From Gemmatimonadota bacterium (GTDB taxonomy: Bacteria > Gemmatimonadota > Gemmatimonadetes > Gemmatimonadales > GWC2-71-9): a stretch of 64,000 nucleotides of DNA. The position numbers and the translations under genes were made by a program. The DNA is taken from NCBI GenBank assembly GCA_016713785.1, contig JADJOM010000003.1:434001-498000 (forward strand), in the 5' to 3' direction. The notes beneath the pieces were generated by a model. It was given only the letters and a program-made list of their open reading frames with translations. It had not been told where the DNA came from and ran no database searches. Every line of letters starts with the position of its first letter. Positions within the stretch are counted from its first letter, which is position 1. Below, piece after piece: positions 1 through 7,898 of the stretch.

Positions 1-11
1 AGCCGTTCGGG

Positions 12-809
12 ATGTTCGTCGCCCCGAACTGGATCGGGCTGGCGGCGTTCGGCGTGCTGGGCCTCACCAACCCCGGCTTCTGGCTGGTGGGCGCCGGGCT
101 CGAGCTGGCCTACCTCCTGGGCCTCGCCAGCAACGGCCGGTTCCAGCGGGTGATCGACCGCCGCGCCACCGACGGAAGCGAGGCGGAGTGGAAGGCGCGG
201 ATGGAAGCCATGGTCCGGCGCCTGACCGACACCGACCAGGCCCGGTACGTCGCGTTCGTCTCCCGCTGCCGCACCATCCTGGACCAGTTTGCCCAGCAGG
301 ACCCCACCGGCTCCACCGCGAAGGTGCAGAGCGAGAACCTGAGCAAGCTCATCTGGGTGTACCTGCGGCTGCTGCTGGCGCGGCGGGCGATGAGCCGGGT
401 GCTCAAGGAGCCCACCCTGGGCGAGACCCAGGAGATCGAGCACCGCCTGGCCGAGGTGCGGGCGCGGCTGGCCGACCCGGCCATGGGCGAGGACCTGCGG
501 AAGAGCCTCTCCAGCCAGGCGGAGATCCTGGAGCAGCGGGTAGCCCAGCGGCGCGAGGGGCGGGAGAAGCTCGACTTCCTCGAGGCCGAGATCCTGCGGA
601 TCCAGGAACAGGTGGAACTGCTGCGCGAGCAGGCCGCCCTCTCCACCGACGCCGATGGCCTCTCGGCCCGCCTCGACGAGATCACCGGGAGCCTGGGCGG
701 CGCCTCGCAGTGGATCTCCGACCAGCAGAAGCTGTACGGCTCGCTCGACGACCTGCTGGACGAGCCGCCTCCCGCCGCCGCGCGGATCGCCATCCGGGAA
801 GGCCGATGA
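12..809 (+). CDS. Membrane-anchored coiled-coil protein (start probably outside window)
   Basis: The reading frame is open to the left edge of the window, so this ATG may be internal and the true start may lie upstream. The first 40 residues form two short hydrophobic segments (about 5-17 and 19-38) that look like a membrane hairpin. The remaining ~225 residues are highly charged and heptad-like (about 60-240), typical of a long cytoplasmic coiled coil. No catalytic motif is visible. Its stop codon overlaps the ATG of the downstream AAA+ ATPase (ATGA), so the two are translationally coupled and probably act together. It precedes an ATPase, PspA and an OmpA-domain protein, which suggests an envelope role; that is inference. 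Family not recognised. Confidence 0.7.
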   Translation: MFVAPNWIGLAAFGVLGLTNPGFWLVGAGLELAYLLGLASNGRFQRVIDRRATDGSEAEWKARMEAMVRRLTDTDQARYVAFVSRCRTILDQFAQQDPTGSTAKVQSENLSKLIWVYLRLLLARRAMSRVLKEPTLGETQEIEHRLAEVRARLADPAMGEDLRKSLSSQAEILEQRVAQRREGREKLDFLEAEILRIQEQVELLREQAALSTDADGLSARLDEITGSLGGASQWISDQQKLYGSLDDLLDEPPPAAARIAIREGR

Positions 810-2524
810 CCGCCACACTGCCCGCCTGGGCCGTCGAGATGCGGGACCTGTTCCGCTCCGGCGCCTGCGCCCAGTTCCTGCTCCACGGCAACATCTTCGA
901 CGCGGTGCCCCACGACGGGAAGATGCTGGGCCTCCCGGCCTTCCTCGACCAGGTGATGTTCGCGGGCTACGACGTCATCCTCCGCTACGACCGCAGCCGC
1001 GGCATCCGCGCGGTGAAGGGCGGCGAGGACTGGGGTGACTGGCTCCGCGGCGCCCTGGGCGACGCCGCCCAGGCCCAGAGCTACCTGCGCGAACCGGGCG
1101 CCGCGCTGGAGCTGATCGACCGCTACCTGCTGCGCACGCTCAACCTGCAGGCCATCCAGGACAAGGCGGCCCAGGCGCGCAAGATCGCGGTGGTGATCGA
1201 CTTCGCCGAGTTCGTGGTGCCCCGCGGCGACGCGGTGAGCCTCGGGGGCCCCTTCAGCGCCAACGTGGTGAAGGTGCTCGGCTGGGCCAACGACCCGTCG
1301 GTGCTGCACGCCAACATCGTGACGGTCCTGCTGGCGGAGGAGCTGCACGACCTCAACGAGCTCGTGGCGGACAACCCGCACGCCGTGGCGCTCCGGGTGC
1401 CGCTGCCCGGGGAGCCGGAGATGGCGGAGTACCTCCAGGCCCTGGTGGCCGGTCCCATGCCGGAGCTGGCGGCGAACTCCGACGTGCCCATGGAGCAGCT
1501 GGCGCGCCGGCTGACCGGCCTCTCACGGGTGGGCGCCCGCCGGGTGCTCGCGCTGGCGCTGCGCAACGGGGAGCGGATCACCAGCGCCTGGCTCACCCGC
1601 ATGAAGAAGGAGTCGATCGAGCGGGAGTGCGCCGGCCTGCTCGAGTTCATCGAATCCGGCTTCACCCTGGACCACGTGGCGGGCCTCGAGGCGGTCCGCG
1701 CCTGGCTGCGCGAGGACACCGAACTCCTCCGCCGCGGCAAGCTGCACGCCCTCCCCATGGGTTACCTGATCGCCGGCCGGATCGGTACCGGCAAGACGTT
1801 CATCGTCACCTGCTGGGCCGGCGAGCTGGGCATTCCCTGCGTGGTGTTCAAGAACTTCCGCGACCGCTGGGTGGGCGCCACCGAGTCGAACCTCGAGAAG
1901 ATCTTCGCCGTGCTGCGGGCGCTGGGGCAGGTGGTGGTGTTCGTCGACGAGGCCGACCAGGCCGCCGGCAAGCGCGAGGGGGGCGACGGCGACAGCGGCC
2001 TCTCCGGCCGGGTCTACGGCATGCTGGCCAAGGAGATGTCGGACACCCGCAACCGGGGCCGGATCATCTGGGTCTTCGCCACCAGCCGCCCCGACCTGCT
2101 CGAGGTGGACCTCAAGCGCCAGGGCCGGCTCGACGTGCACATCCCGCTCTTCCCGCCCGAGACGGACGCGGAGCGCCGCGCGCTGCTGCTGGCCGTGGCC
2201 CGCAAGATCAAGGTGCCGCTCACCGAGGCCGACCTCCCCGACCTCCCCGACGACCTGACCCTGGGCGGCAACGAGATCGAAGGGGTGTTCGTACGCGGGC
2301 TGCGCACCTGGGAGCTGGCCGCGGAGCCGCGGCCGCCGCTCAAGGACATCCTGCACGCCACCTTCCGGGACGTGCGGCCCAACGCCAACACCCGGAAGCT
2401 CGAGTACATGGACCTGGTGGCGGTCAAGGAGTGCACCGACACCCGCTTCCTGCCGGCGCGGTTCCGCGACCTGGCGCCGGAAGAGCTGGAACGGCGCATC
2501 GAGGAGCTGCGGCGGTTCATGTAG
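806..2524 (+). CDS. AAA+ ATPase of a PspA-linked module
   Basis: 572-residue AAA+ protein. Walker A (GRIGTGKT) lies near residues 324-331, Walker B (VVVFVDEAD) near 373-381, a pore-loop-like FRDRWVGATE sits between them, and an arginine-finger-like RQGRLD lies near 438. This layout is that of the classic FtsH/Cdc48-like AAA clade, with a single ATPase domain. The ~300-residue N-terminal part has no motif I recognise and may bind the substrate or partner. The ATG at 806 overlaps the preceding stop; the frame stays open further upstream, but that stretch is an out-of-phase shadow of the previous gene. It is followed by the pspA promoter and gene. A role in remodelling PspA or membrane complexes is inferred from context only. 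Confidence 0.85.
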   Translation: MTATLPAWAVEMRDLFRSGACAQFLLHGNIFDAVPHDGKMLGLPAFLDQVMFAGYDVILRYDRSRGIRAVKGGEDWGDWLRGALGDAAQAQSYLREPGAALELIDRYLLRTLNLQAIQDKAAQARKIAVVIDFAEFVVPRGDAVSLGGPFSANVVKVLGWANDPSVLHANIVTVLLAEELHDLNELVADNPHAVALRVPLPGEPEMAEYLQALVAGPMPELAANSDVPMEQLARRLTGLSRVGARRVLALALRNGERITSAWLTRMKKESIERECAGLLEFIESGFTLDHVAGLEAVRAWLREDTELLRRGKLHALPMGYLIAGRIGTGKTFIVTCWAGELGIPCVVFKNFRDRWVGATESNLEKIFAVLRALGQVVVFVDEADQAAGKREGGDGDSGLSGRVYGMLAKEMSDTRNRGRIIWVFATSRPDLLEVDLKRQGRLDVHIPLFPPETDAERRALLLAVARKIKVPLTEADLPDLPDDLTLGGNEIEGVFVRGLRTWELAAEPRPPLKDILHATFRDVRPNANTRKLEYMDLVAVKECTDTRFLPARFRDLAPEELERRIEELRRFM

Positions 2525-2525
2525 T

Positions 2526-2556
2526 CGGCTCGGCGGCTCGGCCGCTCGGCCGCAGC
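2526..2556. repeat. CGGCGGCT-type GC-rich repeat cluster
   Basis: Imperfect copies of an octamer (CGGCGGCT and CGGCCGCT variants) start directly after the AAA+ stop codon. This is the reverse complement of the AGCCGCCG unit seen at several other gene ends in the window. It separates the ATPase gene from the pspA promoter. Confidence 0.6.
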
Positions 2557-2565
2557 GGAGCCCCT

Positions 2566-2594
2566 TTGACAGTCATGGCGGGCATCCCGATACT
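2566..2594 (+). promoter_or_regulatory. Promoter of pspA
   Basis: A perfect -35 hexamer TTGACA (2566-2571) is followed after 17 nt by GATACT (2589-2594), which matches TATAAT at four of six positions. The expected start lies near 2601, about 35 nt before the pspA ATG. PspA can therefore be transcribed independently of the ATPase gene. Read by eye, with the sigma70 consensus as guide. Confidence 0.6.
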
Positions 2595-2636
2595 TGATCG
2601 CGCCGCGAGGGCGGCGACCACACCTCAGGAGGCATC

Positions 2637-3377
2637 ATGGGCCTGTTTGCCCGCGTCGGTCGGCTGTTCAGGGGGTTCCTCGGCCTGTTCATCTCCGGGC
2701 TCGAGGAGTCCAATCCCGAAGCGCTGATGGACGCCGCCCGGCAGGAGTTCCGGGAGAAGATGGCCAACTACAACATGGCCCTGGCCCGGATGGCGGGCGT
2801 GGCCGAGCGGCTCAAGGGGCAGGTCAAGGCCAAGACGCAGAAGACCGCCGACCTGCAGCGCCGCATCCTGGCCAACCACCAGGCGGGCAACATGGAGCTG
2901 GCGGGGACGCTGGCCCGCGAGCTCCAGGAGCTCAAGGCCGACCTCGCCACCGACGCCGCCGAGCTGACCGAGACCGAGGAGGCGTACACCGCCAACCTGC
3001 GGCAGGCCAAGGTGGTCCAGAAGGAGTTCGAGGACAAGGTGAAGCGGCTCGAGAAGCAGCTCGACCAGGTGAAGATCAAGGAGGCGCAGGCCGAGGCGGC
3101 CGGTGCCCTCAGCAACGCCACGTTCAAGGTGGGCGACCTCGGCGACACCATGAAGACCGTGGACGAGGCGCTGCAGAAGCGCTACGAGCAGGCGGCCGGC
3201 AAGGCCCGCGTGGCCAAGGACCTGGTGGACATGGACAAGGTCCGGGAAAAGGAGGGCGAGAGCAAGGCGCTGGAACAGGCCGCGCTGGCGGAGTTCCTGG
3301 CCAGCCAGGGCATCCAGGCCGGCCCCACGCCACAGGGGCCATCGGCCCAGAAGGAGATGGGGCCGTCCAATGGCTGA
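2637..3377 (+). CDS. pspA: PspA/IM30 family phage-shock protein
   Basis: 246 residues, close to the usual PspA length. The N-terminus (MGLFARVGRLFRGF) resembles the amphipathic membrane-binding helix of PspA/Vipp1. Residues ~20-225 are almost wholly alpha-helical and heptad-like, as in the ESCRT-III-like PspA fold. A strong Shine-Dalgarno, AGGAGG (2627-2632), supports the start. Members bind and stabilise stressed inner membranes; the usual partners PspF, PspB and PspC are not seen here. It has its own promoter and overlaps the next gene by 8 nt. The company of an AAA+ ATPase and an OmpA-domain protein marks a non-proteobacterial Psp variant. Confidence 0.85.
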   Translation: MGLFARVGRLFRGFLGLFISGLEESNPEALMDAARQEFREKMANYNMALARMAGVAERLKGQVKAKTQKTADLQRRILANHQAGNMELAGTLARELQELKADLATDAAELTETEEAYTANLRQAKVVQKEFEDKVKRLEKQLDQVKIKEAQAEAAGALSNATFKVGDLGDTMKTVDEALQKRYEQAAGKARVAKDLVDMDKVREKEGESKALEQAALAEFLASQGIQAGPTPQGPSAQKEMGPSNG

Positions 3378-5028
3378 CGAGAAGCCGCGGGTCACCTTCC
3401 TGGGCAAGCTGCTCTCGCTCGCGCTGATCGGCGGGCTGGTCTGGTTCGGGGCCCAGATGCTGCGCGGGAAGCCGGTGACCCTCCCGTCCATCCCTGGGGT
3501 CACCCCCGACGCGCCCGCCAGCGAGGTGAGCGAGGTCCAGACCACCGTGCCGGTGCTGGCGCCGGCCGCGGCCTACCAGCTCCCCGCCGACAGCACGGTG
3601 CTGATCGAGATCAGCGAGTACGCGGGGTACGCCGGACTCATCGCCGCCAATGGCGGGCTGGCCCCCAACCCGGCCTCGCTCCTCACCAAGTACTGCGGCT
3701 GCCGGGTGAAGCTCGCCATCAGCGAGGAAGAGAGCTGGTCCGCCCTCAACAGCGGGCGGCTCGCCGCCTCCGTGACCACCACCGATGTGCTGGCGGTGTA
3801 TGGCCGGCAGTTCAAGGTGAAGGTGCCGGTGCAGCTCGGCTTCTCCCGCGGTGCCGACGGCATCGTGGTGCGCAGCGACATCCGGCGGATCAACGCCCTC
3901 AAGGGCAGGGTCGTCGCGGCGGCCCAGTTCACCGAGACCGACTTCTTCATCCGCTACCTGGCCCAGGAGGCGGGGCTCGGCATCACCATGCTCGGGGGCC
4001 TCGAGGCCGCCCCGAACCCCGAGACGCTGAACCTGGTCTACACCGACGACGGCTTCGCCGCCGGCGACCTCTTCCTGGCCGACCTCAAGGGCGGCGGCAA
4101 CCGGCTGGCCGGGGCCGTCACCTGGGAACCCAAGACCTCCGAGGTGCTGTCCCGGGGCGGCAGCGCGGCGCGGCTGCTCACCAGCAACAAGAACCTGCTC
4201 ATCATCGCCGACGTCCTGGTGGTCAACGAGGGCTTCGCCCAGCAGCATCCCCAGATCGTGGAGGGGCTGGTGCGCGGCATCCTCGAGGGAAACAAGCTGG
4301 TGCGGCAGACGCCCGAGAGCCAGCTGGCGGTAGTGGGGCAGGCGTTCAAGTGGTCCGCCGACCAGACCCGGGCGGAGCTCCAGAAGGTGCACCTCTCCAA
4401 CCTGCCCGAGAACCTGGCCTTCTTCTCCGGCGCCATCGACGCCGCCGGCAGCTTCGGCGGGATCTACCAGTCGGCGGTCTTCGCCTACGGCAGCGAACTG
4501 GTCAAGGATCCCGCCGACCCTTCGCGCTTCGCCGATGGCGCCGCGCTCGCGGCGCTCGACAAGGCGGGGATGTTCAAGGGCGAGACCATCGCCATCGCGC
4601 CCATCGCCGGTGGGCCGAGCGGCAGCCTCGAGAATGACCCGCTGCTCTCCAAGGACATCCGCTTCCTGTTCCAGCCCAACTCCGCCAGCCTGGACCAGGC
4701 TCAGGCGGAGAACCTGCGGAACCTCGAGGCCATCAAGCAGCTGCTCACGGTGAGCCCCGGCTCCACCGTGCTGCTGCGGGGGCACGTGGACAACTCCATG
4801 GTGGACGAGTTCCGCAAGCGCGGCGGCGAGGACCTGGTGCGCCGCATGGCGCTCAAGGCGGTGGAGCTCTCCCGCGACCGGGCCGGGGAGATCCAGAAGC
4901 TCCTCATCGCCAAGTACAACGTGAGCCCCAAGCGGCTGGAGATCGTGGGGCGCGGATGGGACGAGCCGGCCGGCCCCGACGCCGACGGGAACCGCCGGGT
5001 CGAGGTGCAGTGGTTCACGCTGGAGTAG
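3370..5028 (+). CDS. Substrate-binding-protein/OmpA-domain fusion, membrane anchored
   Basis: 552 residues. One transmembrane helix lies near residues 10-28, then a Pro/Thr-rich linker to ~70. Residues ~75-375 resemble a periplasmic type 2 solute-binding protein (NMT1/phosphate-binding-like), and ~418-552 form an OmpA/MotB peptidoglycan-binding domain ending in the conserved NRRVEV. The ATG overlaps the pspA 3' end by 8 nt, indicating coupling. No ABC permease or ATPase gene is adjacent, so it more likely senses a ligand or anchors the complex to peptidoglycan than feeds a transporter. The domain calls follow from sequence pattern; the ligand is unknown. Confidence 0.75.
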   Translation: MADEKPRVTFLGKLLSLALIGGLVWFGAQMLRGKPVTLPSIPGVTPDAPASEVSEVQTTVPVLAPAAAYQLPADSTVLIEISEYAGYAGLIAANGGLAPNPASLLTKYCGCRVKLAISEEESWSALNSGRLAASVTTTDVLAVYGRQFKVKVPVQLGFSRGADGIVVRSDIRRINALKGRVVAAAQFTETDFFIRYLAQEAGLGITMLGGLEAAPNPETLNLVYTDDGFAAGDLFLADLKGGGNRLAGAVTWEPKTSEVLSRGGSAARLLTSNKNLLIIADVLVVNEGFAQQHPQIVEGLVRGILEGNKLVRQTPESQLAVVGQAFKWSADQTRAELQKVHLSNLPENLAFFSGAIDAAGSFGGIYQSAVFAYGSELVKDPADPSRFADGAALAALDKAGMFKGETIAIAPIAGGPSGSLENDPLLSKDIRFLFQPNSASLDQAQAENLRNLEAIKQLLTVSPGSTVLLRGHVDNSMVDEFRKRGGEDLVRRMALKAVELSRDRAGEIQKLLIAKYNVSPKRLEIVGRGWDEPAGPDADGNRRVEVQWFTLE

Positions 5029-5057
5029 GGCGGGAGGGCGGTACCCTCGGGCCGCCC

Positions 5058-5086
5058 TTGCCTTTGGCCCTCCGACCCCCTAAGTT
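5058..5086 (+). promoter_or_regulatory. Possible promoter of rpsU
   Basis: TTGCCT (5058-5063) is separated by 17 nt from TAAGTT (5081-5086), giving a start around 5093 and a ~50-nt leader for the bS21 gene. The -10 match is only moderate. Confidence 0.4.
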
Positions 5087-5142
5087 CGCCTTTCTCAATA
5101 CCATACGCCTTCAATGGCGACCGGAGAGGGGTGAGTCCAGTA

Positions 5143-5343
5143 ATGTCCGAAGTCATCATCCACGATGACGAGAGCTTCGAGCGGGCCCTCAAGCGGTTCA
5201 AGAAAAAGTGCGAGAAGGCCGGGATCCTTTCCGACCTGCGTAAGCACCGCCACTATGAGAAGCCGTCTGAGAAGCGGAAGCGGAAGCAGAACGCGGCGCA
5301 GCGCAAGAGCCGCCGCTCCTATCCGCGTACCCCTCGGGTCTAG
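5143..5343 (+). CDS. rpsU: Small ribosomal subunit protein bS21
   Basis: 66 residues, very basic. The arrangement SFERALKRFKKKCEKAG followed by an RKR-rich C-terminus is characteristic of bS21, which sits on the 30S platform near the anti-Shine-Dalgarno region. ATG at 5143 is preferred over an in-frame GTG at 5131, because the purine-rich Shine-Dalgarno (GAGGGG, 5126-5131) overlaps that GTG. It lies alone after a likely promoter and 56 nt before mutS2. A terminator-like hairpin beginning at 5428, inside the mutS2 5' region, may end part of its transcripts. Confidence 0.93.
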   Translation: MSEVIIHDDESFERALKRFKKKCEKAGILSDLRKHRHYEKPSEKRKRKQNAAQRKSRRSYPRTPRV

Positions 5344-5399
5344 TCCAGCATGGCTGTGGTGAAGACCGGTCGTACGCCTCGCGGAGTACCGCGGGCCTG

Positions 5400-7898
5400 A
5401 TGGCCGACCAGATCGAGACGAATACCCCGGACGGGGTGCTGGTGTCTACGGACGCTGGCACCCCGTCCGCCTTTCCGGGGCACTTTTCCGCCTCCCGCCC
5501 CGCCGACGGCCCCGATTTCTGGCAGGCCCCGCTCTCCGACCTCGAGTTCCCCGCCGTCCTGGACGAGGTCGCCGCGCGCGCTGCCGGCCCGCTGGGCGCC
5601 GCCAGCGTGCGCGCCCGTCGTCCCTCCACCGACACCGCCCAGGTGCGGGAGGAACTCGTCCGCGTCGACCAGCTGGCGCGGCTGGCCCGCGGCGGCCGGG
5701 GGGTGGTCGCGGAGTCGGTCCCCGAGGCGACCGCCATCCTGGGCCGCCTGCGCATTCCCGGCAGCGTGCTCGACGGCCAGGAGCTGCTCGCGCTGCGCCG
5801 CACGCTCACCGCCGCGCGCCTCGTGGTGGGTGAGCTCCGCCGGGTGGCGGCCGAGGCGCCGCAGGTGGCGCCGCTCGAGGCGCCGCTCCCGGTCAAGCCG
5901 CTGGAGAAGCGGCTGGAGCAGGCGCTCGACGATGACGGCGGCGTCCGTGACACCGCGAGCCCGGCGCTCGCCGAGGCGCGCAGTGACATCCGGACTGCGC
6001 GCGAGCGGCTGGTGCAGAAGCTCGAGGTGATCCTCCGCGCCGTGGGGGGCGAGGGGGGGGTCACCCTGCGCGACGGGCGCTACGTCATCCCCGTGCCGCG
6101 GGACCTCCGCACCCGGCCCGACGGCATCATCCACGGCGAGTCCGCCAGCGGCGCCACGCTCTACCTGGAGCCGGCCGCCGTGATCGGGCTCGGCAACGCG
6201 CTGCGCGAGGCCGAGGCCCGCGCCACGCGGGAGGAGCTCAAGGTCCTGCGCGACCTGAGCGAGGGGCTCCGTCCCCACGTGGCCGAGCTGCGCGCGCTGC
6301 ACCAGATGTGCGTGGCCGTGGACGACCTCGTGGCGCGGGCCCGGTGGGCCGCCGAGGTGGATGGCCATGCGCCGGTGGTGGTCACGGCACCGGCGGAGTT
6401 GTGCATCGTCCGTGGCCGCCATCCCCTGCTGCTGGCCTCCGAGCCCGCCAGCGGCCGCTCGGCGGCGCCACCGGTGGTGGTGCCCTTCGACCTGACCATC
6501 GCGGAGGGGGAGCGGACCATCCTCCTCTCCGGCCCCAACACCGGCGGAAAGTCGGTGCTGCTCAAGGCGGTCGGGCTGCACGTGGCGCTGGCCCAGAGCG
6601 GGATCATCCCGCCGGTGGGGCCCGGCAGCACCCTCCCGGTCTGCCGCCGCATCTTCTCCGACATCGGCGACCGGCAGTCCATCGCCGCCAGCCTCTCCAC
6701 CTTCAGCGCCCACCTCACGCTGCTGCGCGAGATCCTCGACGACGCGGACGAGGGTTCCCTGGTGCTGCTGGACGAAGTAGGGAGCGGGACCGATCCCGCC
6801 GAGGGGGCCGCGCTCGCCGCCGCCGCGCTGGTGTCGCTCACCCGCCGCGGGGCCCTGACCCTCGCCACCACGCACCTCGGTGCGCTCAAGCGCATCGCCA
6901 CCTCCACGCCGGGCGTGGTGAACGCCTCGCTGCAGTTCGACGCCGCCACGCTCCGGCCCACCTACCTGCTCGCCAAGGGGGTGCCGGGCCGGTCCTACGG
7001 GCTGGCCATCGCGCGGCGGCTCGGGGTACGGGCCGACGTGCTGGCCGAGGCCGAAGCCCAGGTGCCCGACGCCGAGCGCACGCTCGATGCGCTCCTGGCG
7101 CAGGTGGAGGCGCGGGACCGCGCCCTGGCGCTGCGCGAGGAGGAGCTGCGGGTCCGGCTGGAGGTGGCGGAGGACCGGACCGCCGCCCTCGCGGCCCAGG
7201 CCGAAGCGCAGGAGATCCGCGACACCGCCCTCCGCAAGCGCGAACGCGAGGCCGAGAAGTCGGCGCGCGAGCAGGCCCGCGCCTTCCTGCTCGATGCGCG
7301 CGAAAAGGTGGAAGCCGCCATCGCCAAGGCGGGCGAGGCGCGGGACGAGAGCGCCCGCGAGGCGCGGCGCGCCGTGGAGCAGGCGGCGGCGGAGGCCGCC
7401 GGCGCCGTGCGGGCCATGGATGACCTGGAACGGCGGCTCGGTGGCCCGGCGGCGGCTTCCCTCGTGCCCGGGACCCGGGTGCGCATGGAGAGCGGGACCA
7501 TCGGCCACGTGCTCGAGGTCCGCGGCGACGGCAAGGCCGTGGTCCGGGTGGGCTCCCTCAAGCTGGTGGTGGAGCCGGCGTCGCTGACCCCGCTCGCGGA
7601 GGCGCCGGGCCGCCGGCGGGTCGAGGCGCCGAGCCGCGAGCCCACCGACGCCGCGAGCTTCGAGCTCGATCTCCGCGGCCTCACCGGCGAGGAGGCCGAA
7701 CAGACCGTGCTCGCGGCCCTCGACGCGGCGGTCCTCGCCGAGCAGCCCTACCTGCGGATCATCCACGGCAAGGGCACCGGCGTGGTCCGCGACCGGGTCC
7801 AGCAGGTGCTCCGCCGCGACCGCCGGGTGCGCAGCCACGCCTTTGCCCCCGCCAACCTGGGCGGCACCGGCGTGACGGTGGTGGAGTTCGCCGGATGA
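5400..7898 (+). CDS. mutS2: MutS2 endonuclease/ribosome-rescue ATPase
   Basis: 832 residues, normal for MutS2. The ABC-type ATPase has Walker A GPNTGGKS at ~378-385 and a Walker B/D-loop DEVGSGTDP. A coiled-coil clamp covers ~540-680 and a C-terminal Smr domain ~753-832 carries ELDLRGL and HGKGTG, the Smr signature. There is no N-terminal mismatch-recognition domain, as expected for MutS2. The family suppresses homologous recombination and, in Bacillus, splits collided ribosomes. The ATG at 5400 is the only usable start before the conserved region: no ATG, GTG or TTG occurs in frame between 5470 and 5540. The first ~25 codons contain a strong hairpin. Its stop overlaps the dnaG start (ATGA). 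Confidence 0.93.
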   Translation: MADQIETNTPDGVLVSTDAGTPSAFPGHFSASRPADGPDFWQAPLSDLEFPAVLDEVAARAAGPLGAASVRARRPSTDTAQVREELVRVDQLARLARGGRGVVAESVPEATAILGRLRIPGSVLDGQELLALRRTLTAARLVVGELRRVAAEAPQVAPLEAPLPVKPLEKRLEQALDDDGGVRDTASPALAEARSDIRTARERLVQKLEVILRAVGGEGGVTLRDGRYVIPVPRDLRTRPDGIIHGESASGATLYLEPAAVIGLGNALREAEARATREELKVLRDLSEGLRPHVAELRALHQMCVAVDDLVARARWAAEVDGHAPVVVTAPAELCIVRGRHPLLLASEPASGRSAAPPVVVPFDLTIAEGERTILLSGPNTGGKSVLLKAVGLHVALAQSGIIPPVGPGSTLPVCRRIFSDIGDRQSIAASLSTFSAHLTLLREILDDADEGSLVLLDEVGSGTDPAEGAALAAAALVSLTRRGALTLATTHLGALKRIATSTPGVVNASLQFDAATLRPTYLLAKGVPGRSYGLAIARRLGVRADVLAEAEAQVPDAERTLDALLAQVEARDRALALREEELRVRLEVAEDRTAALAAQAEAQEIRDTALRKREREAEKSAREQARAFLLDAREKVEAAIAKAGEARDESAREARRAVEQAAAEAAGAVRAMDDLERRLGGPAAASLVPGTRVRMESGTIGHVLEVRGDGKAVVRVGSLKLVVEPASLTPLAEAPGRRRVEAPSREPTDAASFELDLRGLTGEEAEQTVLAALDAAVLAEQPYLRIIHGKGTGVVRDRVQQVLRRDRRVRSHAFAPANLGGTGVTVVEFAG
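5428..5476 (+). terminator. 12-bp hairpin with pyrimidine tail inside the mutS2 5' coding region
   Basis: CGGACGGGGTGC (5428-5439) pairs perfectly with GCACCCCGTCCG (5458-5469) across an 18-nt loop and is followed by CCTTTCC. It resembles an intrinsic terminator without a full T-run. It may stop rpsU transcripts or attenuate mutS2. Function is inferred. Confidence 0.4.

Noticed and set aside
3124..4785. 553-residue antisense frame opposite pspA and the SBP-OmpA gene
   Set aside because: No motif; the plus-strand genes are clear.
5340..7838. 832-residue antisense frame opposite mutS2
   Set aside because: Mirror frame of a strongly conserved gene; no family features.
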